Positions 27,291 to 35,980 of a stretch of 64,000 nt of DNA are shown here, one piece after another. This DNA is from JAWSVE01 sp033852115 (GTDB lineage: Bacteria > Pseudomonadota > Gammaproteobacteria > Pseudomonadales > Cellvibrionaceae), in the NCBI GenBank assembly GCA_033852115.1, contig JAWSVE010000008.1, positions 372,001 through 436,000 of the forward strand. Reading direction: 5' to 3'. The notes below the pieces were generated by a model. The model saw nothing but the letters and a program-made list of their open reading frames with translations. It did not search any database and had not been told where the DNA came from. Both the position numbers and the translations under genes were made by a program. Numbering within the stretch: the first letter of the stretch is position 1; each line of letters begins with the position of its first letter.

Positions 27291-30104
27291 ATGGATCGCT
27301 TAAAGACAACACGCGGCCTAACCCAGTTATGCTTGCTTATCCCGCTGCTATTTAGTTCTTTTGAAGTCCTTTCACAACAGTCCACAGAGATATTAATCGC
27401 CGAAAACAAAACCTACCGATTTGCTCGTGGCAACACTTACGTTTTTACTGGAAATCAGTGGGATTGGCGCTCGGTCGCCAATGCGGACCTCGCCGACGTC
27501 AAAGCCAATGAGGGTGATACCGTTTTGCTACTTGACGGATTCCCAGCCTGGCTCCGCGTTGATTTTAAAGTCGCCGAAAGCATTCCGGATAGCAAGTGGT
27601 TTTATAACATCGGAAATGCCTTTGCAGGCGATGTCACTTTATACAAAGTCGTTGATGGTAACTTAATTTCGCAGCAGACTATCAATGGCTATGAAGGTTT
27701 TACAAGCCGTCCTTTTTTACATCGCTTTTCATTGTTTCCTATTGACCTGGAACCCAACACAACAACCCAACTGTTACTTGAGGTTCGGCGAACGCCTCTT
27801 CCTGTTTACTTTACAAACATGACTACTCAAAAAACGGTTCTCGAGAACGACCTTGGCTACTCCTGGTTTCAAGGGATTCACGTAGGGATTACACTGGGGT
27901 TGGCGCTATATCACCTGATGGTCTGGTTCGGGACTCGCGATAGAGTGTATATCTACTATTCTGCTTATCTTGCGTTGTCTGCGATTTATAGTTTGCAATT
28001 GAATGGTTTCGGATTTGCGTATATATGGTCGGGAATTCCGTGGCTGCAAATTAAGGCAGGCACTGTTCTGAGCTCGATCACTTTGATATTGGGTATTTTA
28101 TTTACGATAAATTTTTTGGACCTAAAACAACACTGTCCGAAAATAGCCAAAGGCTATTACGTGCTCATTGGTGTGTTATTGGTATGGGGCTTTTTACGCT
28201 ACATTCAAGTTGATACTAGCCCAGTGATCATTACGATCTTCACATTGTGGGTTTACATTTCATTTGTGGCGTCCGCATTATACACCCACCTAAAAGGGTC
28301 TGTTTATTCTAAGTATTATTTGCTGGCATGGGCTGCTTACTTGTTTTCTGTGATCAACTGGATGATGGCCACTGTTGGTGGCCCTCATATTTTTACCTAC
28401 CATGCGTCAGTAATCTTGCAAGTTTCGGTCGAAGCTCAAGCGATATTGCTGGCGTTTGCGATGGCGTATCGTATTCGCCTGATGCAGGACGAAAAAATCA
28501 TTGCAGAGTCTGATAATAGAGCGAAGTCCTCATTCCTCGCTAAGATGAGTCACGAAATACGCACTCCTCTTAGCGGTATTTTAGGAATGTCTGAGCTACT
28601 GGCTGATCGACTAAAAGATTCGACGAGTCGTCATTACAATGACATTATTCGTTCCTGCGGTGCTTCGTTGTTAACGATCATCAATGACATATTGGATTAT
28701 TCAAAGTTTGTTTCTGGGAAGGTTGAATTAGAAACTATTCCTTTTGATTTATCTCGAACCGCCGTTGACTGCTTGGAAATATTTCGGCCTCAGGCGGCTG
28801 AGAAGCAGATCGAGCTAATTGCTGATATTGAGATTGAATTTCCCGAGTGGGTTGAAGGTGATCCAACGCGCGTGAAGCAAATCATGATGAACCTGGTTGG
28901 TAATGCCATCAAATTTACTTCCGCTGGGCAAGTTACTTTACGCGTAGAACACCTCGAACATGAATCCCGAAACGTTCTCATAGAAGTGGTAGACACTGGT
29001 GTTGGAATTGCTGCTGATGAGCAGGAGCACCTCTTTAATGAATTTCAGCAGTCGAATGCAGCAACATCCAGGGAGTATGGCGGTACTGGTTTAGGTTTAG
29101 CAATATGTAAACAACTCGCGAATTTGATGGGTGGAGAGATAGGCGTTAGAAGTACGCCAGGGGAGGGCTCATGTTTTTGGGTGCGTATTATGCTCCCAGT
29201 TGCCCATAAAGAACCGGCTCATAGTGATACGATTGCCTCGGTAGAGGGAAAGCGGCTGTTGGTTGTTGAAGACAACGCAGCGTATGCTCAGTTATTGACG
29301 AGCCAAGCCAATAGTTGGGGTCTACAGTGTGAGTGGGTCAAATCGGGGCAGGATGCGCTGTCTGCATTAGAGGAAAGTCACAGGCAAAAAGCGCAATTTG
29401 ATTTAATTTGTATCGATTTACGCCTTCCGGATATGAATGGTTTAGAGCTGAGTCGTCGTATCATGCAGGATGACGATTTAAAGAAAATTCCACGCATGCT
29501 GTTGACGGCTGCTGCGCAGCTGCCCATGGTGAAAGATTTAGTTAGCGTCGGTATTTTAAAGGCCATTGAAAAGCCAATCCTTCCTCAGGATTTACTTAAA
29601 GCATATAAAGAATTACTCAGCGATGAACCAGCGCAATTATGCGTAGATGACGATAGCCTTTCAGTGGCTAAGAAGCCAGGCGGTATTTTTCTGGATATCT
29701 TAGTCGCTGAGGATAACTCGGTAAACCAAATGGTGATTTCTGGATTACTCAAACGATTTGGGCATAAAGTGGAAATCGCAAAAAATGGACAGCAGGCCTT
29801 AGAAAAAATAGAGCATAGAGAAAAGCCATTTGATTTGATTTTAATGGATTGTGAGATGCCCGTGCTTAACGGTACTGACGCCACGGCTGAACTACGTGAT
29901 TGGGAGAAGCAACAAGGGCAAGCGCGACATGTAGTCGTTGCACTGACTGCCCATGCGGTCAGTGAACAAATAGACCTTTGCCGCAACGTAGGAATGGATG
30001 CCTACCTCACAAAGCCTATCGAAATGGATAAGCTGACTCAATTACTTGAGGTCATTAAAAATAAACAACCGCCAACAAGTTTTTGGCCAGTTGTTGCCGA
30101 ATAG
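27291..30104 (+). CDS. 7TMR-DISM hybrid histidine kinase with two receiver domains
   Basis: This membrane sensor of about 937 residues has a signal segment, then a periplasmic 7TMR-DISM extracellular beta domain (roughly residues 35-185), seven membrane helices (about 190-395) and HisKA with His421 in M-S-H-E-I-R-T-P-L-S-G-I-L-G. An HATPase follows (about 500-640; D-T-G-V-G-I, G-T-G-L-G-L), then two receivers (about 655-770 with I-D-L-R-L-P-D-M, and 795-925 with L-M-D-C-E-M-P). DISM extracellular domains are thought to bind carbohydrates or similar ligands. The ATG at 27291 is preferred because the TTG start at 27225 adds an unlikely prefix. No Hpt domain is fused and no DNA-binding regulator is adjacent, so phosphotransfer must go to a partner elsewhere. 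Confidence 0.9.
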   Translation: MDRLKTTRGLTQLCLLIPLLFSSFEVLSQQSTEILIAENKTYRFARGNTYVFTGNQWDWRSVANADLADVKANEGDTVLLLDGFPAWLRVDFKVAESIPDSKWFYNIGNAFAGDVTLYKVVDGNLISQQTINGYEGFTSRPFLHRFSLFPIDLEPNTTTQLLLEVRRTPLPVYFTNMTTQKTVLENDLGYSWFQGIHVGITLGLALYHLMVWFGTRDRVYIYYSAYLALSAIYSLQLNGFGFAYIWSGIPWLQIKAGTVLSSITLILGILFTINFLDLKQHCPKIAKGYYVLIGVLLVWGFLRYIQVDTSPVIITIFTLWVYISFVASALYTHLKGSVYSKYYLLAWAAYLFSVINWMMATVGGPHIFTYHASVILQVSVEAQAILLAFAMAYRIRLMQDEKIIAESDNRAKSSFLAKMSHEIRTPLSGILGMSELLADRLKDSTSRHYNDIIRSCGASLLTIINDILDYSKFVSGKVELETIPFDLSRTAVDCLEIFRPQAAEKQIELIADIEIEFPEWVEGDPTRVKQIMMNLVGNAIKFTSAGQVTLRVEHLEHESRNVLIEVVDTGVGIAADEQEHLFNEFQQSNAATSREYGGTGLGLAICKQLANLMGGEIGVRSTPGEGSCFWVRIMLPVAHKEPAHSDTIASVEGKRLLVVEDNAAYAQLLTSQANSWGLQCEWVKSGQDALSALEESHRQKAQFDLICIDLRLPDMNGLELSRRIMQDDDLKKIPRMLLTAAAQLPMVKDLVSVGILKAIEKPILPQDLLKAYKELLSDEPAQLCVDDDSLSVAKKPGGIFLDILVAEDNSVNQMVISGLLKRFGHKVEIAKNGQQALEKIEHREKPFDLILMDCEMPVLNGTDATAELRDWEKQQGQARHVVVALTAHAVSEQIDLCRNVGMDAYLTKPIEMDKLTQLLEVIKNKQPPTSFWPVVAE

Positions 30105-30144
30105 CGAGCAATGGCGTTATTGCCGTATTCAATGATTTTATAGC

Positions 30145-30174
30145 AAGAAAAGAGGGGGAGAGCCCTCTTTTCTT
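30145..30174. terminator. Bidirectional terminator between kinase and DUF4334 gene
   Basis: AAGAAAAGAGGG (30145-30156) pairs with CCCTCTTTTCTT (30163-30174), a 12-bp stem with a 6-base loop between two convergent genes. T-rich stretches inside the stem on either strand suit termination in both directions. Confidence 0.75.
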
Positions 30175-30185
30175 CGCTGTAATAC

Positions 30186-30698
30186 TTACTTTGGGTCTCG
30201 CTTGAGATAGAAAAAGAAGCTGCTTTCTTCGCTGCCTTTAACATCGCCCCAACCAATGATCAGGTCGTCGTTCACTTTTCGGAAGTAGTCCATAATGGGT
30301 TGAGTATCATAAATCAGTGATGCGGAGACAACGCCTTGGTATTTAATTTCTCGAAGACGCGCTGCGCCAAGCTTATCGAATACGCCAATTGAGCCGTCTT
30401 CCATTCTCACCAAAAGCGGTTTCACATCTTCTAATGAATTAAATTGTTTACCATACCAGTTGATAGGGTCGGGCTTTCCACCATCGAATTTACCACCGTT
30501 CCAAGTGCCAATAATGTCTTCTGCGCTTATTGGACCTAGCTGTTGGTAAAGTGGTTGCAACTGTTCCTTGCTATAGGCTTTTCCGCTAGCGATGATATCT
30601 AACCATTGTTGCTCAATCGTATCGGAAGAGGATTCAGCAAAACATTGGGCCGCAAAAGCTAACCATGTAACGGTAATAGAGCGTAGTAAAATATTCAT
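30186..30698 (-). CDS. GXWXG/DUF4334 domain protein with signal peptide
   Basis: This is a 170-residue protein. An N-terminal signal peptide is likely (hydrophobic T-V-T-W-L-A-F-A-A-Q-C-F-A, cleavage after F-A). Residues about 60-100 give I-I-G-T-W-N-G-G and W-Y-G-K-Q-F, the GXWXG domain. Residues about 110-165 give V-R-M-E-D-G-S-I-G-V-F-D-K-L and L-I-Y-D-T-Q-P-I-M-D-Y-F-R-K-V, the DUF4334 domain. These two domains usually occur together in small soluble proteins of unknown function, and a secreted version is less common. It is followed by a shared terminator and has its own promoter region upstream. Confidence 0.8.
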   Translation of the reverse strand: MNILLRSITVTWLAFAAQCFAESSSDTIEQQWLDIIASGKAYSKEQLQPLYQQLGPISAEDIIGTWNGGKFDGGKPDPINWYGKQFNSLEDVKPLLVRMEDGSIGVFDKLGAARLREIKYQGVVSASLIYDTQPIMDYFRKVNDDLIIGWGDVKGSEESSFFFYLKRDPK

Positions 30699-30786
30699 TA
30701 TTGTATCCCCTCCATATAATATGTGTGGCGGCCATATTAAAGAAATTAGGAACCAATCACCAGGCTAAAATATTCTACATGCACAT

Positions 30787-30822
30787 AAAAAAGGCCCTTG
30801 AGAGGAAACCTCAAGAGCCTTT
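30787..30822 (-). terminator. Terminator of the tri-heme cytochrome gene
   Basis: AAAGGCCCTTGAG (30790-30802) pairs with CTCAAGAGCCTTT (30810-30822) with one mismatch. On the minus strand the hairpin ends in a run of T, 25 bases after the cytochrome stop codon. Confidence 0.75.
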
Positions 30823-30846
30823 GATTTTCCGATCTTGTAGTATTGT

Positions 30847-32139
30847 TTAACGCATTCTCAAAACGACCACATCATGTTTGGTTGGATCCGTAGCGGTTCT
30901 TATTACAGCGACATCTTCGGCTGAAACACCGCTTGCTTTATGTCCCCAAGACTGGCGCATAAATGTGACAACATCAGCAATCTGTTGATCATCCAGCAAG
31001 CCTCGGAAGTAAGGCATATCGAAGGTTTCCGGGGCGCCATCGCGTACTAAACGTAGTGATCCATTGAGCGTTAAATTAATGAGAGACGAGGGGTCTGGAT
31101 CCATAATGACAGGATTACCGGCAAGTGATGGCATGTCTAAACTATGCCCTGCACCATCGTAGGCATGGCAAGAGCCACAATATTCAAAATACACTTGACT
31201 ACCGGTAGCGGAAAAATCAAATGCCTGAATCGCTTTGGCGGTTGCGTCGCTGTATTCCCAGGGTTGGTCGTTCTTTTCATTGACCGCTGGCAGAGACTTC
31301 AAATACACGGCCATTGCTTTTAAGTCAGCATCGGTCATGTATTGGGTGCTGTTATTAATTACCTCAACCATTGTGCCGAAGGCGGTGCCGAAACGATTTT
31401 TCCCGTCTCTCATAAATGCGACGATGTCTTCCTCGCTCCAGCGTCCTAATCCAGAATTTATATCGCCGTTAAGAGACGAAGCAGACCAATGATCTAAGGG
31501 CGCCCCGGCGAGGAACGCGGAGTCGCTTTCGTCCAGGCCTTTTTCCTGCATCATGATGCCGCGCGGCGTATGACATGCACCGCAATGGCCTAGCCCTTGA
31601 GTCAGGTATGCACCGCGATTCCACTCGTCAGATTGATTTGGATCTGGGCTGTAACGGTCATCGTCGAGCATTAATAGATTCCACACTGACAGCGGCCAGC
31701 GCATGCTTAAATGGTCTGGAATTTCATTAGGGATATTAGGTTGGTTGACAGGCTCAACTTCGTTCATGAAGTAATCATAGAGCGCCCGCATATCAGGTTC
31801 GGTAATTTTGGCGTAGGAAGGGTAGGGCATGGCGGGATATAAGTTATGGCCGTCTTTTGCTACGCCAAGCCGCATTGCATTGTCGAAATCTTCGAAGGTG
31901 TAATTGCCAATTCCTGTTTCTTTGTCTGGGGTAATGTTAGTGGTATAGATGTTGCCAAGCATTGGGACAGCCATCTTAAAGCCACCAGCGAAAGGCTCGC
32001 CACCTTCAACGGTATGACAGGCGACACAATTCCCCAGACGAGCGATGTATTCCCCATCAGACATTGAGTCTTGCGCCATTGCATCTGCAGCAGAAAGAGC
32101 GAAGCAACCGATAGCGACAAGCGAAGTAATATTTTTCAT
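30847..32139 (-). CDS. Tri-heme c-type cytochrome (alcohol/gluconate dehydrogenase subunit type)
   Basis: This exported protein of about 430 residues has three heme c sites: C-V-A-C-H near residue 38, C-G-A-C-H near 186 and C-G-S-C-H near 321. Each is followed by a Met-containing segment that could supply the axial ligand. This three-domain layout is that of the cytochrome subunit of membrane-bound alcohol, gluconate or sorbitol dehydrogenases, which passes electrons to ubiquinone or an oxidase. The ATG at 32139 is preferred over the TTG at 32154 because it follows GGGAAG and opens the signal peptide directly. No catalytic flavo- or quinoprotein subunit gene is adjacent, so its partner is elsewhere. 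Confidence 0.88.
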   Translation of the reverse strand: MKNITSLVAIGCFALSAADAMAQDSMSDGEYIARLGNCVACHTVEGGEPFAGGFKMAVPMLGNIYTTNITPDKETGIGNYTFEDFDNAMRLGVAKDGHNLYPAMPYPSYAKITEPDMRALYDYFMNEVEPVNQPNIPNEIPDHLSMRWPLSVWNLLMLDDDRYSPDPNQSDEWNRGAYLTQGLGHCGACHTPRGIMMQEKGLDESDSAFLAGAPLDHWSASSLNGDINSGLGRWSEEDIVAFMRDGKNRFGTAFGTMVEVINNSTQYMTDADLKAMAVYLKSLPAVNEKNDQPWEYSDATAKAIQAFDFSATGSQVYFEYCGSCHAYDGAGHSLDMPSLAGNPVIMDPDPSSLINLTLNGSLRLVRDGAPETFDMPYFRGLLDDQQIADVVTFMRQSWGHKASGVSAEDVAVIRTATDPTKHDVVVLRMR

Positions 32140-32268
32140 GCGCGGTCTTCCCAAGTTTTGTCATTATTATCGAATGCGCAAAGTTTAAAGAAGATCGTCA
32201 CGAAGTACCACGCCTATTGCGGTGAATCTTGAGTGAATTGATAAGGAAATGCCGTGTGAGCAGTAAAG

Positions 32269-32286
32269 AATGTAAAGCTTTACATT
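32269..32286. promoter_or_regulatory. 18-bp perfect palindrome, candidate operator
   Basis: AATGTAAAGCTTTACATT is a perfect inverted repeat between the divergent cytochrome and AraC-type genes, 130 bases from one start and 136 from the other. Its position makes it a likely regulator site for one or both genes. The TGTAAA/TTTACA halves resemble a TyrR box, but the spacing of two bases differs from the six of TyrR. Confidence 0.5.
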
Positions 32287-32421
32287 ACTTGATTGCCATG
32301 GTTTACAATCCTTATCATGAAATCTGAATTTACCTGTCGTGCGTGTTACACCATGCACAATTATCGGTATCCAAGCGACGGTTTCTTCCTGTGAATATCT
32401 CGCTTCCAGTAAGGATTTTCA

Positions 32422-33438
32422 ATGGCCTCCACTACGCTCACATCGTGGGCACTTTTAGTCTGGCAAACATTGCAGGAAAAAGGTCTTAATCCTAGGTTGG
32501 CCTTCGAAAAAGCAGCCCTTGATCCAGCGAAGCTTGGCGATGGAAATGCACGTTATCCCATCACCGGCATGGTGAAGTTATGGGATGCAGGGTTGGAAAT
32601 GTACGGTGATGAGACGTTCGGTATGGATGTTGGTGATCACTGGAGTGTAACCACCTACCACGCATTGGGTTATTCTTGGTTGGCCAGCAGTTCGCTGAAA
32701 GAAGCGATGCAGCGCATGGCAAGGTATGCTCGGATCGTGAATAGTTACAGTAATGTATCGCTAAAAGCTGACGGCGAAAACTATACTTTCAGTTTTAGTT
32801 CAATTGAAGTGCCCAAGTATGCGCATGACATGGCATCCGATGCTGTCAATGTGGCGGTGCTGAAAATGTCGCGTTTGCTCTGCGGTCAAGGCTTTTCACC
32901 CAAAGCTGTATTTGTTTCTCGGAAAGAATCACCGATTAAGTCAGCGCTGGAATCACTTTTTCGATGCCCCTATTATTTAGACGCGCCTATTAATCAATGG
33001 GTGATTGATCGCCATAGCATGGAAATGGGCTTGCCTACAGGTAATGAAGCCTTGGCCCATGTCAATGAGTTGCTCGCGTTGAAGTATATGTCTCAACTTG
33101 AAAAACAGTTGATTGTTCCTGCTGTGACCCAATATATCACTGAAACGCTACCATCAGGTGATGTGTCTGAAGTTGGAGCCGCTGAATCAGTTCACATGAG
33201 CGTGCGAACTTTGCAGCGTAAGCTGGTGTCGGAAGGATATCGATTTTCAGATCTTTTGGCAGAAGTTCGCCGAGACCTGGCCGATATTTATATGAAAAAT
33301 TCGCAACTATCGTTAGGCGAAATTACCCACTTGCTAGGATTCTCAGAGCCTGCCAGTTTTACGCGCGCATTTAAGCGTTGGTATGGTGAAGCACCGAGTG
33401 TGTATCGTAAATCACTCGATGTTGCGCTGGAAAATTAA
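32422..33438 (+). CDS. AraC-family regulator with arabinose-binding-like domain (OruR type)
   Basis: This is a 338-residue regulator. Residues about 15-205 match the PF12625-type N-terminal domain found in OruR/ArgR-like AraC proteins (for example, Y-H-A-L-G-Y-S-W-L-A-S-S-S-L-K-E-A). The C-terminal 100 residues are the AraC double helix-turn-helix: M-S-V-R-T-L-Q-R-K-L and, near the end, L-G-F-S-E-P-A-S-F-T-R-A-F-K-R-W. The effector is unknown. A ribosome-binding site AAGGA precedes the ATG. It is divergent from the tri-heme cytochrome gene and followed after 18 bases by a lipoprotein gene, so regulation of either is plausible. Confidence 0.9.
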   Translation: MASTTLTSWALLVWQTLQEKGLNPRLAFEKAALDPAKLGDGNARYPITGMVKLWDAGLEMYGDETFGMDVGDHWSVTTYHALGYSWLASSSLKEAMQRMARYARIVNSYSNVSLKADGENYTFSFSSIEVPKYAHDMASDAVNVAVLKMSRLLCGQGFSPKAVFVSRKESPIKSALESLFRCPYYLDAPINQWVIDRHSMEMGLPTGNEALAHVNELLALKYMSQLEKQLIVPAVTQYITETLPSGDVSEVGAAESVHMSVRTLQRKLVSEGYRFSDLLAEVRRDLADIYMKNSQLSLGEITHLLGFSEPASFTRAFKRWYGEAPSVYRKSLDVALEN

Positions 33439-33456
33439 TTAATCTGGAGTCGCGTA

Positions 33457-34044
33457 ATGAAACGACTATCTACTTTTGCTCTAGTGGTACTGTGTATTGG
33501 TGTTGCGGGTTGTACGTCGATGCGCGTCGCGACTGATTACGATATTGCCTATTCTTTTGTCGGTAAAAAAACCTTTGCATTGGTTTCGCCTAATGAGCAC
33601 GCTATGGAAAGTGACGATTTAATTAAAGCCCGTATCGAACGAGCCATTGTTCGTGAGCTTGAGGCAAAAGGGATGCAGTCTGTGGCTGAAGGTGAGGCCG
33701 ACCTTATAGTAAGTTACTTGTCGACCTCTGAGCGAGAGAAGGATATTCGAACTTACCGCAATTACAATGACTACTATGGGTACCGTACTTGTTATCGTTG
33801 TTATGATCCGCGCTGGAGTGTGTTTAACACAACGACTGAAGTTAGGACAGTTGAATATATCGAAGGCGTATTGATGATCGATTTTATCGATCCCGAAACC
33901 CAGGTGCTCAAATGGCGTGGTCAAACCAAGGCAAGATTTACTCCAAGGGAAGTCAGCCGTATGAGTCCTCAGGAAAAAACGGAACTAGTCAACGAAGCCG
34001 TTGCGATTGTGTTGTCTGAGTTTCCTCCGTCCGGCGATTCCTGA
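33457..34044 (+). CDS. DUF4136 lipoprotein
   Basis: This is a 195-residue protein with a type II signal peptide: K-R-L, a hydrophobic core, and the lipobox V-A-G-C at residues 16-19. The mature part begins with T-D-Y-D-I and contains R-I-E-R-A-I-V-R-E-L-E-A-K-G-M and D-L-I-V-S-Y-L, the DUF4136 pattern, plus a Tyr/Arg/Cys-rich loop (Y-R-T-C-Y-R-C-Y). It is probably anchored in the outer membrane facing the periplasm. The function of the family is unknown. Its end is seven bases from the end of convergent csrA. Confidence 0.85.
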   Translation: MKRLSTFALVVLCIGVAGCTSMRVATDYDIAYSFVGKKTFALVSPNEHAMESDDLIKARIERAIVRELEAKGMQSVAEGEADLIVSYLSTSEREKDIRTYRNYNDYYGYRTCYRCYDPRWSVFNTTTEVRTVEYIEGVLMIDFIDPETQVLKWRGQTKARFTPREVSRMSPQEKTELVNEAVAIVLSEFPPSGDS

Positions 34045-34051
34045 GTTGTTA

Positions 34052-34291
34052 CTACCCCGCTGATACAGTTGATTTGCAGTCGCACGCCCCTTGCTCTGAT
34101 TCTTGTGTGTTTTTCAGCGGGCCTTCTTTGCTATTCTGAATACGGTTAAAAATCTCTTCGCGGTGAACGTCGATATCCTTGGGTGCTTCTATACCTAAGC
34201 GAACCTGATTCCCGCGAACCGCTAATATAGTAATTGAGACATCGTCTCCAATTAAAATCTTCTCTCCCGTTTTTCGACTTAGTACTAACAT
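34052..34291 (-). CDS. csrA: Carbon storage regulator CsrA/RsmA
   Basis: This is a 79-residue RNA-binding protein. It begins M-L-V-L-S-R-K-T-G-E-K-I-L-I-G-D, and continues with V-R-L-G-I-E-A-P-K and V-H-R-E-E-I, the full CsrA fold and both RNA-contact strands (residues about 1-8 and 40-48). The first 60 residues are canonical. The last 20 residues are a divergent tail with Cys-Asp-Cys, longer than E. coli CsrA (61). It acts post-transcriptionally on GGA motifs in mRNA leaders. A strong AGGAG precedes the ATG. About 250 bases without a recognisable gene lie upstream and must hold its promoter. Confidence 0.95.
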   Translation of the reverse strand: MLVLSRKTGEKILIGDDVSITILAVRGNQVRLGIEAPKDIDVHREEIFNRIQNSKEGPLKNTQESEQGACDCKSTVSAG

Positions 34292-34540
34292 GCATCACTC
34301 CTTACCTATTGTCGATCATACTGTCTGCTGAGTACGCTAAATTTAGTTTCGTTGCGTACTAGTAGAGGTATGTTGGGGTGATCAGTCGTATTTATTTGTT
34401 GTTTTACGTCAAGCCGTTGTCTTCGACCCAACAATGTTTGGTTGAGAGTAAGTAGTGGGGGTCTGTTTGCAAGTCAGGGAGTGCGAGTATTTGGGCAGGA
34501 TTAGGAGCGACAAAGGCCGCTCCGGTAGCATAGCGAGGGA

Positions 34541-35116
34541 TTACTGTAATTTCATTTCGAAGCCGATGTTAATGCCGTCTTGGAATTCCGCGTCGCGTTT
34601 GAAGCCCTCAAATTTGGCTTCCGCTGTTTTCACGCCTACATAAATATGGGTGTTAGGGATAAGGTCAAAAGCAACATGTACTCCTAACTCGCGATATCGA
34701 TCAACGTCACCAAATGACAAAACGCTCGGTGCTAAATGGCCGCGTACTTGTAAGCTGATTTCCGGGTGAAAGTACCAGCGGAATTCTCCGCCTAATGCCA
34801 GTGCACCACCGTCGACAATATCGGCGTCAATTAACATCGCTTTGCCGCCTAGGCTTCCGGATATTTCACCTTTGGCTCCGCCACTATACAAACCATAGGC
34901 GAGAGTATAACCGTCTTCGTCGCGATCTAGATCATCGTTATATTGAACGGAAATAGATTGATGGGTGTTTTGCCATGGGCCGCCGATGTCTAAAGTGCCT
35001 TCGACTGCGTGCTCGCTCAAATTAATGTCGAAGGAATTGATTTCAGCCTGACAAAAAGCGGTTGGTAGCAGGCTGCTACCAATGAGTAGAGCGGTTGCGC
35101 TAATCTTGAGTTTCAT
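34541..35116 (-). CDS. YfaZ-like outer-membrane protein
   Basis: This 191-residue exported protein has a signal peptide (hydrophobic A-T-A-L-L-I-G-S-S-L-L, cleavage near F-C-Q-A). The mature part is made of alternating hydrophobic/polar strands with many Gly and aromatic residues (Y-T-L-A-Y-G-L-Y-S-G-G-A, then G-G-E-F-R-W-Y-F, then H-I-Y-V-G-V), consistent with a small beta-barrel. The C-terminal strand F-E-M-K-L-Q ends in Gln rather than Phe. The pattern resembles the YfaZ family of predicted outer-membrane proteins, whose function is unknown. The family assignment is from memory and moderate. Confidence 0.65.
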   Translation of the reverse strand: MKLKISATALLIGSSLLPTAFCQAEINSFDINLSEHAVEGTLDIGGPWQNTHQSISVQYNDDLDRDEDGYTLAYGLYSGGAKGEISGSLGGKAMLIDADIVDGGALALGGEFRWYFHPEISLQVRGHLAPSVLSFGDVDRYRELGVHVAFDLIPNTHIYVGVKTAEAKFEGFKRDAEFQDGINIGFEMKLQ

Positions 35117-35260
35117 AGATAAAGTGACCCTGCGTTAAAATGATTTAAGCGCAGTATTTTATGTGAGGTGCTTGGAGAGTAAAACCCTTCATTGTTGTGA
35201 AGAAACAATACTGATTCACAGTTTATCAAGGTTGGTTTTTAATTTCGGCGGATGAAAGGG

Positions 35261-35282
35261 CAGTAGCCACGAGTGGCTACTG
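35261..35282 (-). terminator. Hairpin downstream of dps
   Basis: CAGTAGCCAC and GTGGCTACTG form a perfect 10-bp inverted repeat with only two bases between them, 23 bases past the dps stop codon. On the minus strand it is followed by CCCTTTC rather than a long T run. It is a probable terminator or mRNA 3'-end stabiliser. Confidence 0.5.
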
Positions 35283-35304
35283 CGTTGATCGCTGTGAACT
35301 TTCG

Positions 35305-35763
35305 TTATTGCATGGCCCTGAGCATCCAGGCCGTTTTTTCATGGATACGCATGCGATCCGAAATTAAAGCCGTAGATGATTCATCGTTGGCCTCTTGGGT
35401 TTTCGAAAGTGCTTGCCGGCATGTCCTGACGACTTGCTCGTGACTCTTATTCAGAATCGCAATCATGTCACTGGCCGAGGGGACACCGTCGACTTCTTCG
35501 ATAGAGCTAAGTTCTGCAAACGCTCGGTAGGTGCCGGGGGCTGCTACACCCAGGGTACGGATCCGCTCAGCAATATCGTCAACTGCCACGGCGAGTTCGG
35601 TGTAGTGTTCCTCGAACATCAAGTGCAGCTCTCGGAACTGCGGGCCAGATACGTTCCAGTGAAAGTTGTGAGTTTGCAGGTAGAGTGTGTAGGAGTCTGC
35701 GAGTAAGCGTTTTAGCTCATCGGCAACCTGTCGTCGGTCTGTTTCACTGATTCCAATATCCAT
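35305..35763 (-). CDS. dps: Dps DNA-protection ferritin
   Basis: This is a 152-residue Dps/ferritin-like protein. The ferroxidase-site signature is complete: H-N-F-H-W-N-V-S-G-P near residues 31-40, then H-x-M-F-E-E-H-Y-T-E-L and D-D-I-A-E-R-I-R-T-L-G. These supply the His, Asp and Glu that bind iron at the subunit interface. The dodecamer stores iron oxidised with peroxide and binds DNA in stationary phase. The N-terminus is short, with few Lys residues, so DNA binding may be weak. A strong AGGAGG lies before the ATG. The gene is monocistronic, with a hairpin downstream. Confidence 0.94.
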   Translation of the reverse strand: MDIGISETDRRQVADELKRLLADSYTLYLQTHNFHWNVSGPQFRELHLMFEEHYTELAVAVDDIAERIRTLGVAAPGTYRAFAELSSIEEVDGVPSASDMIAILNKSHEQVVRTCRQALSKTQEANDESSTALISDRMRIHEKTAWMLRAMQ

Positions 35764-35980
35764 AGTGAGCCTCCTATTGGCATGTGTGCGTTCTGTAGTA
35801 GAAGCGAATGATCAAGCTCAATTGCTTAACGACCATACTAACCTGCCATTAAAAATAGTTAAAATAGATCATTGATATCGGTGTTATAGCTATTGCTAAT
35901 GGATCGACTCCTGCCAATGAAGGGATGTCGCAATGTGTCTCTATCAATAAGTCGCGGCCAAGGTTAATGAAAAGTTACGA

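Noticed and set aside
34292..34540. Possible small RNA or gene upstream of csrA
   Set aside because: No promoter-terminator pair, repeated GGA stem-loops or credible coding frame could be found in these bases.
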